A stretch of 64,000 bases of DNA from a bacterium. GTDB lineage: Bacteria > Bdellovibrionota > Bdellovibrionia > Bdellovibrionales > Bdellovibrionaceae. The translations under genes were made by a program, and so were the position numbers. The notes under the pieces were generated by a model, which did no database searches, was not told where the DNA came from, and saw only the letters and a list, made by a program, of their open reading frames with translations. Location: positions 62,001 to 126,000 of the forward strand of contig JAIELP010000001.1 in the NCBI GenBank assembly GCA_019752925.1, given 5' to 3'. Positions 33,693 to 42,544 of this stretch are shown in pieces; within the stretch, counting starts at the first letter, position 1, and the number at the start of each line of letters is the position of its first letter.

Positions 33693-34925
33693 ATGTCCAA
33701 AAAAGTATTCATGAGCATATTCGTGCTTTTGACTCAGCCGTTGGTTAGCAATGCCAAAGAGGCAAATACATGCCAGCCAACATCTTACGACGAACTCGTT
33801 AAATGTGTTGATTCGGGCTCACTAGAGTCGCAAATAATTAAACAGAAATTAGAGGCAGCTGCTGAGCTTGAAAATGCAGCCTCACAATTTGTAAACCCTG
33901 ACCTAGATGCGGAGACCTTGCGTAAAGATGGTGATAAATCTGAAACCACAGCATCGCTATTATTTAACTTTTCAATCGGCGGGAAAAGATCGGCTTTAAA
34001 AGCCGAAGCTCGCGCAGAAAAAGACAAGGTTATAGCCGAAGCCGACTTAAGCAAAGCCAGTTTTAGATTGGGGCTAATTAAGCAGCTGTATAGACTTAGT
34101 CAGCTCCGCAGTGAAATTCAGATTGAAGAAGAATCAATATCAACCTTCAATAAGATAATTGGACAATTTTCAAGAAGAGCGGCTTTAACACCTGAGCAAG
34201 AAGTTTCAGTTAGCATTTTTAAGATGGCAATTTCAGATCATCAGCTAAGCCTAACTGAACTTAAAAACCTTGAGCAAGAGATTCTGTCAGGCTTAGTTCG
34301 ACTCTCAAACTTAAGTGCCGAGCAGATTATAAAAAACCTGCCAGCAAAGAAAAACACTTGGCCGAAAATAGAAAGTCTTACGACTAGCTTAAAGCAATCA
34401 CCACATTTACGCTTCGCTGAGGCAGAGCTGCAACTTGCAAAGAGCCAAAAAGAAAAAGCAGTGTCCGAGTCGTTCCCTGATTTAAAAATAGGTCCTGTAA
34501 TTAAGAATCAAAAAGATGGCTCATTAAATGAAAACTTTGCAGGTATAGGCCTATCAATGCCGCTACCTATTTTTTCTTTAAATGGCTCAGCAAGAGCTTA
34601 TCAAAGTAAAAAAGTTTTAGAGGCTGAATTAACTTTGCAAAACGAACAGAAAAAACTTGAAGTAATGAAAGCTCAACTTGTTTCAAAATATAATAATCTT
34701 GTGACCAGTTTAAAAAACTCGCCTGACAAAAAAGTGATGGATGACCGTCATGCGAAAATTGAAAGACTATTCTTTGGCGGACTGGTTTCAGGGTCTTTAG
34801 TTATTGAAGCTCATAGACAACTATTTGATCTTGAACAAAAGCGTAACCAAGCCGAGCTAGAAGCTATTGAAGCAATCGGACAGCTATACATTATTGATAA
34901 TGCCTTTGATGGAGTTGTTTTATGA
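33693..34925 (+). CDS. CzcC-like outer-membrane efflux protein
   Basis: 410 residues of OEP/TolC fold. A signal peptide is followed by helix-rich repeats (AAAELENAASQFVNPDLDAE; SKASFRLGLIKQLYRL) and a strand-rich FSIGGKRSALKAEA segment typical of CzcC. It forms the exit duct for the pump at 35595. It overlaps the next gene by 4 bp (ATGA). Confidence 0.85.
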   Translation: MSKKVFMSIFVLLTQPLVSNAKEANTCQPTSYDELVKCVDSGSLESQIIKQKLEAAAELENAASQFVNPDLDAETLRKDGDKSETTASLLFNFSIGGKRSALKAEARAEKDKVIAEADLSKASFRLGLIKQLYRLSQLRSEIQIEEESISTFNKIIGQFSRRAALTPEQEVSVSIFKMAISDHQLSLTELKNLEQEILSGLVRLSNLSAEQIIKNLPAKKNTWPKIESLTTSLKQSPHLRFAEAELQLAKSQKEKAVSESFPDLKIGPVIKNQKDGSLNENFAGIGLSMPLPIFSLNGSARAYQSKKVLEAELTLQNEQKKLEVMKAQLVSKYNNLVTSLKNSPDKKVMDDRHAKIERLFFGGLVSGSLVIEAHRQLFDLEQKRNQAELEAIEAIGQLYIIDNAFDGVVL

Positions 34926-35578
34926 AATATGTTTTAATTATATTTTATATTTTATTCACGTTGATGCCGTTTAGCTTGGCCGAAGAGGGTCATGACCATA
35001 AACACGAAGAAGAAAAATCTAACACAGCCGACAAGACTACAAAAAAAAGTGAATCTAAGGCTACTAAAAAATCTGATGAGCACGAACATTCTGAAGATGA
35101 AAAGCACAGCAAAGAAGAGCACGAGCACAGCGAAAACGAAGGCGAGACCCATGCGAAAGAAGAAGGTCATGAAGAGCATGGCGACCATGATGATCATGGA
35201 GACGAGCATGGTGAGGAAAACTCTCAAGTTGGTCCTGACAAGGGAATACTAGAAGCTAGCGAAGAAAATGGTATTAAACTTTCGCCTGAGGCTGAGAAAA
35301 ACTTTGATGTAGAAAAAACAGCTGTGAATAGCTCACAACCGATCACGATCAGTAAAAAAACCATTGTTACATCTGGCGTTGAAGTTAATGTCTATAGATA
35401 CCGAGATGGATTTTATAAGCGCATCGACTTTGTACAAATTAGTAAAAATGAAAACACAATTACAATCAGCTCTAAAGATTTAGTTAGGGGTGATTCTATT
35501 GTAACAAAAGGTCTAGGGTTCATACTCATAGCTGAAATAGCTGCTTTCGGTGGTGCACCCGAAGGTCACTCACACTAA
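34922..35578 (+). CDS. Minimal CzcB-like protein with His-rich region
   Basis: 218 residues. A signal peptide is followed by a roughly 90-residue segment very rich in His, Glu and Lys (clusters HDHKHEEE, HEHSEDEKHS and HGDHDDHGDEHG). The last 100 residues resemble only the C-terminal domain of CzcB adaptors: ILEASEENGIKLSPEAEK and GDSIVTKGLGFIL. The lipoyl, beta-barrel core and helical hairpin that normally reach TolC are absent. It is placed where czcB would be (czcC - this - czcA). Metal buffering or a reduced adaptor are both possible. Confidence 0.75.
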   Translation: MKYVLIIFYILFTLMPFSLAEEGHDHKHEEEKSNTADKTTKKSESKATKKSDEHEHSEDEKHSKEEHEHSENEGETHAKEEGHEEHGDHDDHGDEHGEENSQVGPDKGILEASEENGIKLSPEAEKNFDVEKTAVNSSQPITISKKTIVTSGVEVNVYRYRDGFYKRIDFVQISKNENTITISSKDLVRGDSIVTKGLGFILIAEIAAFGGAPEGHSH

Positions 35579-35594
35579 CTTTTAAGGATTATAT

Positions 35595-38500
35595 ATGCTT
35601 AATAAAATTATTCATTTCTCAGTTTTTAATAGAGGAGTTGTGCTACTAGTCACCGTTGCATTAGTTATTGCAGGGGTCTATAGCTTTCAACATCTGCCTA
35701 TTGATGCCGTACCTGATATTACAAATAATCAAGTGCAGATAAACACGATTATTGATGGGCTTGCGCCAGAAGAAATCGAGCGGACAATCACGTTCCCTAT
35801 TGAATCCTCTATGCGAGGTATTGCAGGAGTTAAGCAGGTTCGCTCGATCACTCGTTTTGGTTTGTCGCAGGTGACAATTGTTTTCAAGGATGGCCTTGAT
35901 ATATATCGAGCCAGACAACTCGTAACGGAACGCCTGCAAGGTGTATCAGGAGATTTACCAAATAGCGCAAGACCTGAGCTTGGTCCAATCTCAACGGGTT
36001 TAGGTGAGATTTACCAATTCATTTTAGATTTTAAAGAAAAAAAGCAAGGCGAAGAACGCACAAAACAGCTTATGGAATTAAAAGCCACAATGAATTGGTT
36101 TTTAAAACCTCGTCTGTTGACTGTTGAAGGCGTTGCAGAAATAAATGTTTCAGGCGGATTTGAAAAACAATACCACATTCAACCTGACCCAAGAAAAATG
36201 TCAGGATTTGGAATACATTTTGACGAAATCAAAGAAGCACTTGAAAAAGTAAATAGAAATGTGGGTGGTGGGTATGTTGAACAAACTGCTGAACAGTTTT
36301 TAGTTCAAGGTATTGGTTTAATTAAATCACCAGAAGAAATTAAGCGAATCCCTGTTAAGACACTTGAATCATTTAAAATTGTAACTATTGGCGATATAGC
36401 TAGTGTTAATCTGGGCAAAGAGCTTCGCACTGGTTCGGCAACCCATGATGGAAATGAAGCTGTGCTGGGCACGATTATGATGTTACTCGGCGAAAACAGT
36501 AGAACAGTTTCAACCCGTGCGCATGATAAGATTCAAGAAATTCAAAAAACACTTCCCCCAGATATGGAACTGATTACGGTATACAACCGTTCAGATTTGG
36601 TAAACGCCACGTTAAGCACTGTTGAACATAATTTAATTATGGGTGCTGTGCTTGTTACAATTATTTTACTCATTTTACTTGGAAACATTCGTGCCGCCAT
36701 TATTACAGCCTTAACAATTCCTTTGTCGCTTCTTGCAACGTTTATGGTCATGAAGCCTCTTGGTATTTCTGGAAACTTAATGAGTTTAGGTGCACTTGAT
36801 TTCGGTATCATTGTTGATGGTACGGTGATCGTAATGGATAACATCGTCCGTTATATACAAAATAGAAAAAAAGAGTTCGGACGAAAGCTCACACCTGCTG
36901 AAATTAAAACAGCAGTTTATGAGGCAGCAGTAGAAATCAGAACAGCGGCTGGTTTTGGAGAGATTATTGTCGCAATGGTGTTTCTACCTATTTTTGCTTT
37001 ATCGGGTGTTGAAGGAAAAATGTTCGGACCAATGGCCTATACATTTATTATCGCCGTGTTATCAGCATTAGTTTTGTCATTCACAACTGTTCCAGCTCTC
37101 GCAAGTCTTATTATGTCAGGCGATACCAAAGATGCTGAGCCTCGCTTAATGAACTTCATTCGCAAAGCCTATGTGCCTATCTTTGAATGGGCTTATGCTA
37201 GACAAGCCATTACGATGGGGCTTGCGGCGTTATCTGTTGTAGTTGGTATTGCGCTATTCGCAACACGAGGAGCTGAGTTTTTGCCGCAGTTAAGCGAAGG
37301 CTCATTTGCTTTTCACATGATTCGTCCTGTAAATGTTAGCCTTAGTCAGTCTGTTGAGTTTCAAAAAAAGGCAGATAAGGTAGCTGATAGTTTTCAAGAA
37401 GTAAGTCACGTGTTTTCAAGAATTGGAACAAGCGAAGTTGCCACTGATCCAATGGGCGTTAACGTTTCAGATACTTATATCATGTTAAAACCCAGATCAG
37501 ACTGGGACGAAGTTGATGGCAAAAAACGCACATATCAAGAACTTGTAAATGCACTGGTAGCCAAGCTTCAACGTGAAGTTCCTGGACAAACTTACTTAGC
37601 TTCGCAGCCTATTCAAATGCGCTTTAATGAATTGCTTGAAGGTACAAGAGCTGATGTATCTGTTAAAATTTTTGGACCTGATCTTGATAAATTAGTTGAG
37701 TACGCTAAAAAAACTCAAGAGGTTATTTCAAAAGTTCAAGGCGCTGGTGACGTAGAAGTTGATTTAGCGGGCACTTCACCTGTTTTAAAAATTGAACCGA
37801 TTGAAGCACAGCTATTAAAATTCAATGCCTCAGTGAATGATGTTTTGAATACTATTGCAACAGCAATGGGTGGCGAAGAAGTTGGTAGCATCTACGAAGG
37901 CGAAAGAAAGTTTCCAATCGTGATTCGCCTTGAAAATGATTTAAGGTCAGACTTAGATTCTATTAGAAACTTACCTGTGGGCATTGCTGCTAATACGACT
38001 ACACCATTAAGTAATTTAGCAAAAATTGGATTTAAAGAAACCTATGGGTCTGTTAACCGTGAAAACTCAAATCGTCGAACTGCGGTTTTAATCAATCTGC
38101 GAGGGAGAGATACGGAGTCATTTGTTAATGAAGCCCAGCAAAAAGTTGAAGAGCAAATTAAGCTGCCAACGGGCTACTACTATGAATGGGGTGGTAATTT
38201 TAAAAACCTACAACAAGCTAGATCAAGATTACTCATCTTAGCACCTGTTGCTTTAATACTTGTTTTACTTATGGTCTATGCAGCTTTTGGTAGTGTGGCA
38301 CAAACATTATTGATTTTTGGTTGTATCCCGATGGCTCTTGTGGGCGGGGTTATTGGCTTAATGGCCAATGGATTACCATTCAGTATCTCGGCAGGTATTG
38401 GTTTTATTGCCCTGTCAGGTATTGCAGTTCTAAACGGTGTCGTACTCGTAAACTTTTTCAATCAACTTAAAGCCGAAGGTAAATCAGGAAAAGACCTCGT

Positions 38501-38729
38501 TTTATCTGGAACACTCATTAGGTTAAGACCTGTTATGATGACAGCCCTTGTAGCCGTGTTTGGTTTTATTCCAATGATGCTCTCAACAGGAATTGGTTCA
38601 GAAGTTCAAAAACCTTTAGCTTCAGTTGTCATCGGTGGAATTATTTCATCAACATTATTAACACTTGTTGTTTTGCCAGTTATTTTTTCTAAATTTGAAA
38701 AATATATGACTGGCAAGGTAGCACACTAA
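35595..38729 (+). CDS. czcA: Heavy-metal RND efflux pump (CzcA-like), second copy
   Basis: 1044 residues. The fourth membrane helix has GALDFGIIVDGTVIVMDN (about 397-414), the DFG/DGA signature of the CzcA group that exports divalent cations such as Zn, Co and Cd. PIDAVPDITNNQVQI and TFPIESSMRGIAGV are typical early motifs. All 12 spans appear intact. Metal choice is inferred. It works with the OEP at 33693; the adaptor between them is reduced. Confidence 0.93.
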   Translation: MLNKIIHFSVFNRGVVLLVTVALVIAGVYSFQHLPIDAVPDITNNQVQINTIIDGLAPEEIERTITFPIESSMRGIAGVKQVRSITRFGLSQVTIVFKDGLDIYRARQLVTERLQGVSGDLPNSARPELGPISTGLGEIYQFILDFKEKKQGEERTKQLMELKATMNWFLKPRLLTVEGVAEINVSGGFEKQYHIQPDPRKMSGFGIHFDEIKEALEKVNRNVGGGYVEQTAEQFLVQGIGLIKSPEEIKRIPVKTLESFKIVTIGDIASVNLGKELRTGSATHDGNEAVLGTIMMLLGENSRTVSTRAHDKIQEIQKTLPPDMELITVYNRSDLVNATLSTVEHNLIMGAVLVTIILLILLGNIRAAIITALTIPLSLLATFMVMKPLGISGNLMSLGALDFGIIVDGTVIVMDNIVRYIQNRKKEFGRKLTPAEIKTAVYEAAVEIRTAAGFGEIIVAMVFLPIFALSGVEGKMFGPMAYTFIIAVLSALVLSFTTVPALASLIMSGDTKDAEPRLMNFIRKAYVPIFEWAYARQAITMGLAALSVVVGIALFATRGAEFLPQLSEGSFAFHMIRPVNVSLSQSVEFQKKADKVADSFQEVSHVFSRIGTSEVATDPMGVNVSDTYIMLKPRSDWDEVDGKKRTYQELVNALVAKLQREVPGQTYLASQPIQMRFNELLEGTRADVSVKIFGPDLDKLVEYAKKTQEVISKVQGAGDVEVDLAGTSPVLKIEPIEAQLLKFNASVNDVLNTIATAMGGEEVGSIYEGERKFPIVIRLENDLRSDLDSIRNLPVGIAANTTTPLSNLAKIGFKETYGSVNRENSNRRTAVLINLRGRDTESFVNEAQQKVEEQIKLPTGYYYEWGGNFKNLQQARSRLLILAPVALILVLLMVYAAFGSVAQTLLIFGCIPMALVGGVIGLMANGLPFSISAGIGFIALSGIAVLNGVVLVNFFNQLKAEGKSGKDLVLSGTLIRLRPVMMTALVAVFGFIPMMLSTGIGSEVQKPLASVVIGGIISSTLLTLVVLPVIFSKFEKYMTGKVAH

Positions 38730-38749
38730 ATTTAAAAAAGGAGTTCAAT

Positions 38750-39010
38750 ATGAACAAAATTAAAAAGTTATTATTTGTTTTGGCAGCATTTACAATAATT
38801 CAGTCTCCCGCAATGGCTGGCGATGGTCATGCCCATGGAAAAAAAGGACATAAGCATTCAGAGAAAGAAATGTGTGTAGAGTGTAAAGATAAGAAAGACT
38901 GTAAGTGTGAAAAGGAAGAAATAAAGGACAACCATGACCACAAAGACGGAGACGGACACGATCATGGAAAAAAGAAAAGTAAAAAACCAACAACAGAAAA
39001 AAGTAACTAA
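38750..39010 (+). CDS. Exported His/Cys-rich metal-binding protein
   Basis: 86 residues. A signal peptide (LLFVLAAFTIIQSPAMAG) is followed by DGHAHGKKGHKHSEKE, a Cys cluster CVECKDKKDCKC and a second His cluster DGDGHDHG. No folded domain is apparent. It probably buffers metal in the periplasm next to the RND pump. GGAG precedes ATG. Confidence 0.7.
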   Translation: MNKIKKLLFVLAAFTIIQSPAMAGDGHAHGKKGHKHSEKEMCVECKDKKDCKCEKEEIKDNHDHKDGDGHDHGKKKSKKPTTEKSN

Positions 39011-39019
39011 GGAGCATAT

Positions 39020-39313
39020 ATGAAAGTTATAATTATCAGTGTTTTTATTTTATTAACCCAATATGCTTTGGCTAATGAAAAAACAACGGTAACAATTACC
39101 TCTTTAACAAATGGGGCAAGAAGTACAGTGTTAGAAGCTTGCGGTACCGCTACTCACATAGAGGGTAAAAAACCATTACTCGTCACCGCAAAACATGATG
39201 CATCTTTTTACACTACAATGACTAACGCCGACGGAAAATGGTGCGTATTGATTTTAAGATGGACGAATAAAGGTGAAGTTGATGCAACCGCTACAACTTT
39301 AACAGGAGAGTAA
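39020..39313 (+). CDS. Small exported protein of unknown function
   Basis: 97 residues with a signal peptide ending YALANE. The remainder is beta-rich (TTVTITSLTNGARSTVLEAC; WCVLILRWTNKGEVDATAT) with two cysteines that could pair. AAGGAG precedes ATG. It stops 1 bp before the lipoprotein gene. It resembles a small carboxypeptidase-regulatory-like sandwich, but no family is certain. Confidence 0.6.
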   Translation: MKVIIISVFILLTQYALANEKTTVTITSLTNGARSTVLEACGTATHIEGKKPLLVTAKHDASFYTTMTNADGKWCVLILRWTNKGEVDATATTLTGE

Positions 39314-39314
39314 T

Positions 39315-39704
39315 ATGAACATTAAGCAAGCCGTATTTATTGGCGCAGTAGCTTTAATTATGAGTGGCTGTGCAACTCAAACAAAGCATGAGCACACCAG
39401 CGGAAGTATCGTAGCTTTAGATTCAAAAACGGAGGCGCATGTTTGTCTAACTTCTAACAGTTCAAATGTGGGTGAGTTAGTAGATGTCTACGAAGTTGTT
39501 TGTGTTAAAACCAAAGTTGAAAATGATTCATCTTTAAAGAGATCAGCCACTCAGTCGTATACGACTAATTGTAAGCGGCAAAAAAGAGGCCATGCGAGGG
39601 TTGTAGAAAACTCAGATAATCACTTTGCTAAGGTTCGTTCTGAGGAATCGTTAGAACTAAAAGAGGGGTATTTAATTGAAACCTCACAAAGTATATTAAA
39701 GTAG
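39315..39704 (+). CDS. Lipoprotein, paralogue of the one at 29201
   Basis: 129 residues. LIMSGCATQ is a lipobox. SGSIVALDSKTEAHVCL, VGELVDVYEVVC, RGHARVVE and ELKEGYLIE follow the same order as in the lipoprotein at 29201, with an added insert around VENDSSLKRSATQ. Each RND module therefore has one copy. An SH3-like barrel that might contact the pump or OEP is plausible. Confidence 0.65.
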   Translation: MNIKQAVFIGAVALIMSGCATQTKHEHTSGSIVALDSKTEAHVCLTSNSSNVGELVDVYEVVCVKTKVENDSSLKRSATQSYTTNCKRQKRGHARVVENSDNHFAKVRSEESLELKEGYLIETSQSILK

Positions 39705-39711
39705 GATTTTT

Positions 39712-40326
39712 ATGGGTACTCATTGTTGCGAAGTTAAGCATGAAAAAGTTAGTCAAGGTTTTAGAAAAGTGCTGTGGATTGCACTGATCGTAAATTTTAC
39801 TATGTTCTTAGTGGAGCTAGCGTCTAGTTTTTCTGCCGACTCGGTGTCTTTGGTGGCAGATTCAATAGACTTTTTTGGTGATGCTGCAAATTATGCGGTA
39901 AGCCTTTTTGTTTTAAGTTCAGGGCTTGTTGTTCGTGCAAAGGCAAGCCTTCTTAAAGCCGCAACAATGGGTCTTTTTGGAGTATGGGTTATTGGTGCTT
40001 CAATTTACAATGCAGTTGTTATGTCTGCACCTCAAGCGGAAACTATGGGCTTTTTAGGCGTTATTGCTATGGTAGCTAACTTATTAGTAGCCCTTATGCT
40101 GTATAAATACCGTGATGGCGATAGCAATATGCAGTCGGTGTGGCTTTGTACTCGAAATGATGTCATTGGCAATATAGCTGTAATTGTAGCCGCTAGCGGT
40201 GTATTTTTAACAACCACGAGATGGCCTGATTTGATTGTAGCCTTCGGAATGGGTATTTTATCTTTATACTCAAGTCTGCAAGTAATTAAAGTCGCCAAGC
40301 TTGAGCTTAAAACGCAAAGTATGTAA
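39712..40326 (+). CDS. CDF-like cation transporter
   Basis: 204 residues with six membrane segments and no C-terminal cytosolic domain. N-terminal GTHCCEVKHE may bind metal. The second helix has LVADSIDFFGDAANY and the fifth SVWLCTRNDVIGN, the landmarks of a short cation-transporter family common in heavy-metal loci. It probably moves divalent cations out of the cytosol. It ends 1 bp before dsbB. Confidence 0.82.
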   Translation: MGTHCCEVKHEKVSQGFRKVLWIALIVNFTMFLVELASSFSADSVSLVADSIDFFGDAANYAVSLFVLSSGLVVRAKASLLKAATMGLFGVWVIGASIYNAVVMSAPQAETMGFLGVIAMVANLLVALMLYKYRDGDSNMQSVWLCTRNDVIGNIAVIVAASGVFLTTTRWPDLIVAFGMGILSLYSSLQVIKVAKLELKTQSM

Positions 40327-40761
40327 ATGATAAAAAAAGAAGACCAATATAATTTAAATTTACTTTTACAGTTAACCGTTGTTTTAGCTTCAGTCTTAGG
40401 AAGTCTGTTTTTTAGTGAGATCATGGGGTATGCGCCCTGTAACCTTTGTTGGTACCAAAGACTTTGTGTTTACCCAATGCTTTTTATTATTCTGACTGGC
40501 TTGTATTTAAAATCTAAAGATACAGTTTTGTTTTTGTTACCTTTTTCAATCGCTGGTTTATTTATTTCTGTTTATCACAATTTAATTTATTATAAATTGA
40601 TAACGGTTATTGTCCCGTGCACTGAAAGTGCGCCGTGTACACAGCAGCAACTGAATTGGCTCGGATTTGTCACCATACCACTACTTTCACTGGCCACATT
40701 TATTGTATTGGTTGGTTTGAATATAATTTCTTTTTCTCTATCAAGAAAGACTAAGGATTAA
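40327..40761 (+). CDS. DsbB/BdbC-type disulfide oxidoreductase
   Basis: 144 residues, four membrane segments. The first periplasmic loop has the redox CNLCWYQR (C38, C41), and the second loop VPCTESAPCTQQ has the other Cys pair. DsbB passes electrons from DsbA to quinone. It is followed at once by a DsbA-like gene, so the two form a disulfide-making pair within the metal island. Confidence 0.87.
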   Translation: MIKKEDQYNLNLLLQLTVVLASVLGSLFFSEIMGYAPCNLCWYQRLCVYPMLFIILTGLYLKSKDTVLFLLPFSIAGLFISVYHNLIYYKLITVIVPCTESAPCTQQQLNWLGFVTIPLLSLATFIVLVGLNIISFSLSRKTKD

Positions 40762-40762
40762 A

Positions 40763-41455
40763 ATGAAAAATAAAACATTTTTAATGTCACTCGTAATTAT
40801 TGCTGTGTTCATCGGAGCTTTTTGGGGGCTCAGTAAAAATTATAAAAACACTGAATCAAATTTATCAAATTCCAATTTGTCAGTTGCCAACAATCAGGCT
40901 TCATTTCAAATTACCCCGATTGATTCTAACTTGCTGATAAAACAACATTCGATATCAAAAGGTAACAATGATGCCAAAGTAACTATCGTTGAGTTTTTAG
41001 ACCCAGAGTGTGAGGCGTGTAGTGCAACTTATCCATTCGTAAAAAAAATAGCCCAAGAATTTTCTAACGATGTGAGATTTGTTGTTAGGTATATGCCTTT
41101 TCACCAAAACTCAAAATACGCCGCCAACATTCTTGAGGGCGCACGAGCGCAAGGAAAGTTTTGGGAGGCACTTGAGTTATTATTTGTAGAACAAGATCGT
41201 TGGGCTAACCATCACAATCCAAACCCTGACTTAATTCCTGAAATACTCGCTCCATTAAAATTGAACATGAACAAAATTATTACCGATGCCAAAAATGGAA
41301 AATATGACAACCTAATTTTAGAAGACCAATCTGACGGTAAGTTGTCTGGAGTTAAAGGGACACCTACGTTCTTTGTTAATGGTCATCAATTGCAAGAACT
41401 TGGATATGAACCTTTAAGAAGGGCAATTATGGAAGCCCTACAAAAGACTAATTAA
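40763..41455 (+). CDS. DsbA/BdbD-like thiol oxidoreductase
   Basis: 230 residues. One N-terminal membrane segment or uncleaved signal (FLMSLVIIAVFIGAFWG) anchors a thioredoxin fold with EFLDPECEACSATYPF (C83-E-A-C86). A later GVKGTPTFFVNG contains the cis-proline. It would introduce disulfides into periplasmic proteins, perhaps the Cys-containing metal proteins nearby. It lies 1 bp after dsbB. Confidence 0.87.
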   Translation: MKNKTFLMSLVIIAVFIGAFWGLSKNYKNTESNLSNSNLSVANNQASFQITPIDSNLLIKQHSISKGNNDAKVTIVEFLDPECEACSATYPFVKKIAQEFSNDVRFVVRYMPFHQNSKYAANILEGARAQGKFWEALELLFVEQDRWANHHNPNPDLIPEILAPLKLNMNKIITDAKNGKYDNLILEDQSDGKLSGVKGTPTFFVNGHQLQELGYEPLRRAIMEALQKTN

Positions 41456-41550
41456 AAGCAATAGGGAATTGGTTTTCTTGGGTGATTAAGTGTCAAGTTA
41501 ATACCACTGCAAACCAAGTTCACTATTAGCTAAATAGATAGGAGAGTGTT

Positions 41551-41973
41551 ATGAGCTTAATCCGAATAAAATACACAGATCAGTTGGTTGTTAAAGCAAA
41601 AGATGAATTTCAAAAAGGCCATTATCAGATTTCATGGCAATACTTAGAAGATGCCCATATATTTTCACAACCTTATCCAGTAATGCACACCTTTGTGCAC
41701 TGGACGATGCTGAGCTTCGCATTTAAATCAAGAGACCTATCGGAGTTTTTTGGGCAGGTATTAAGGCTAATACTTGCGCCTCCAGCTTCTATTTTTAAAA
41801 GATATCCAGAGGGAAATAACGGACGTAGCCGTACAGGTCTTTTTACTCATTTTCCTATACCGAATCGCATAGAAAAGAAATTGATTAAGCTGGATAGGTT
41901 AGAAATTAAAAGAATAAAATCTGGTGGAGAATCAGTTAAGTATATGCGACAGCATCCAATGAGCCGTAAATGA
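41551..41973 (+). CDS. DUF3703-family protein
   Basis: 140 residues. WQYLEDAHIFSQPYPVMHTF, HWTMLSFAFKSRD and FKRYPEGNNGRSR match DUF3703, a cytosolic family of unknown function found repeatedly in metal-resistance islands. AGGAGAG precedes ATG. The protein is basic with no signal peptide. It is the last gene of the metal cargo. Confidence 0.78.
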   Translation: MSLIRIKYTDQLVVKAKDEFQKGHYQISWQYLEDAHIFSQPYPVMHTFVHWTMLSFAFKSRDLSEFFGQVLRLILAPPASIFKRYPEGNNGRSRTGLFTHFPIPNRIEKKLIKLDRLEIKRIKSGGESVKYMRQHPMSRK

Positions 41974-42008
41974 TTCACTGACCACTTAAAAATAAGTTTG
42001 AAGAGAGC

Positions 42009-42461
42009 TTAGCGACTTGAAGATAGTTTTATAATCTTATAAATAGTAGCGGCACTCCAACCTCTGGCTCGATTCTTGGTCGGGAAACCTTCAGAGTTTA
42101 GCCAATCTGCAATAGCCCCGTATGAGCTGCCTGCGGTTCTCATACCTATGATTTTGCGGGTGATCTTGGTTTCACTAGCGTTGGGAACTAACCGCCCATT
42201 CTTTAGTTTATACCCATATCCAACTTGACCTAAATTTAAGCGCGGAGTTTGATTTGCCCCAGACCTTTTAAGTGCCTGTTTAATAGTCTCTCTGGCGGAA
42301 CCGCATTCGGCTGCAATTTGACGAATTGAGAGTCCTTTTTCGTGGTAAGCCTGTCGGAGGAACTCCTCGTTTTGGTAAAGGGGCGTTGACTGGATGGTTG
42401 AAATCATTGATATATTTAGGGCGGAACTTAATATGGTATTGAGTTCACTGGCGTGAGCCAT
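42009..42461 (-). CDS. Small recombinase-like HTH protein at the right flank
   Basis: 150 residues. The N-terminal part holds a helix-turn-helix (NEEFLRQAYHEKGLSIRQI, GSARETIKQALKRSG). The C-terminal part (GSSYGAIADWLNSEGFPT, WSAATIYKII) resembles the 'Recombinase' domain of large serine recombinases. No catalytic resolvase domain is present. It is a relative of the protein at 7660-8163 next to the serine integrase, on the same strand 34 kb away, so it may be an accessory or remnant at the other end of the element. Confidence 0.7.
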   Translation of the reverse strand: MAHASELNTILSSALNISMISTIQSTPLYQNEEFLRQAYHEKGLSIRQIAAECGSARETIKQALKRSGANQTPRLNLGQVGYGYKLKNGRLVPNASETKITRKIIGMRTAGSSYGAIADWLNSEGFPTKNRARGWSAATIYKIIKLSSSR

Positions 42462-42479
42462 TTTTTTCTAAAAATGGCT
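42456..42479. repeat. 10-bp inverted repeat at the start of the right-flank HTH gene
   Basis: AGCCATTTTT (42456-42465), 4 bp, AAAAATGGCT (42470-42479). It covers the start codon at 42461. TGAGCCATTTT here (42454-42464) also occurs at 8115-8125 in the matching place on the left flank. Operator or attachment-site remnant. Confidence 0.4.
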
Positions 42480-42544
42480 TTCAACGATCATAGTTATTGT
42501 TAAATTCTATTTGTTATCAATTCAAATCCAGTTAGTCTTAATAA

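Noticed and set aside
34952-35252. Long frames on both strands inside the His-rich protein
   Set aside because: They are by-products of the repetitive His/Glu/Lys codons of the real gene at 34922-35578.
8017-42368. GAGGAAATCCTC (8017-8028) and GAGGAACTCCTC (42357-42368) as a serine-integrase attachment core
   Set aside because: The sequence encodes the conserved NE(D/E)FLR of two related proteins and the central dinucleotides differ (AA versus AC), so shared coding explains it better.
7660-42544. tRNA gene as integration target
   Set aside because: I saw no cloverleaf-like sequence or anticodon arm at either suggested end of the element.
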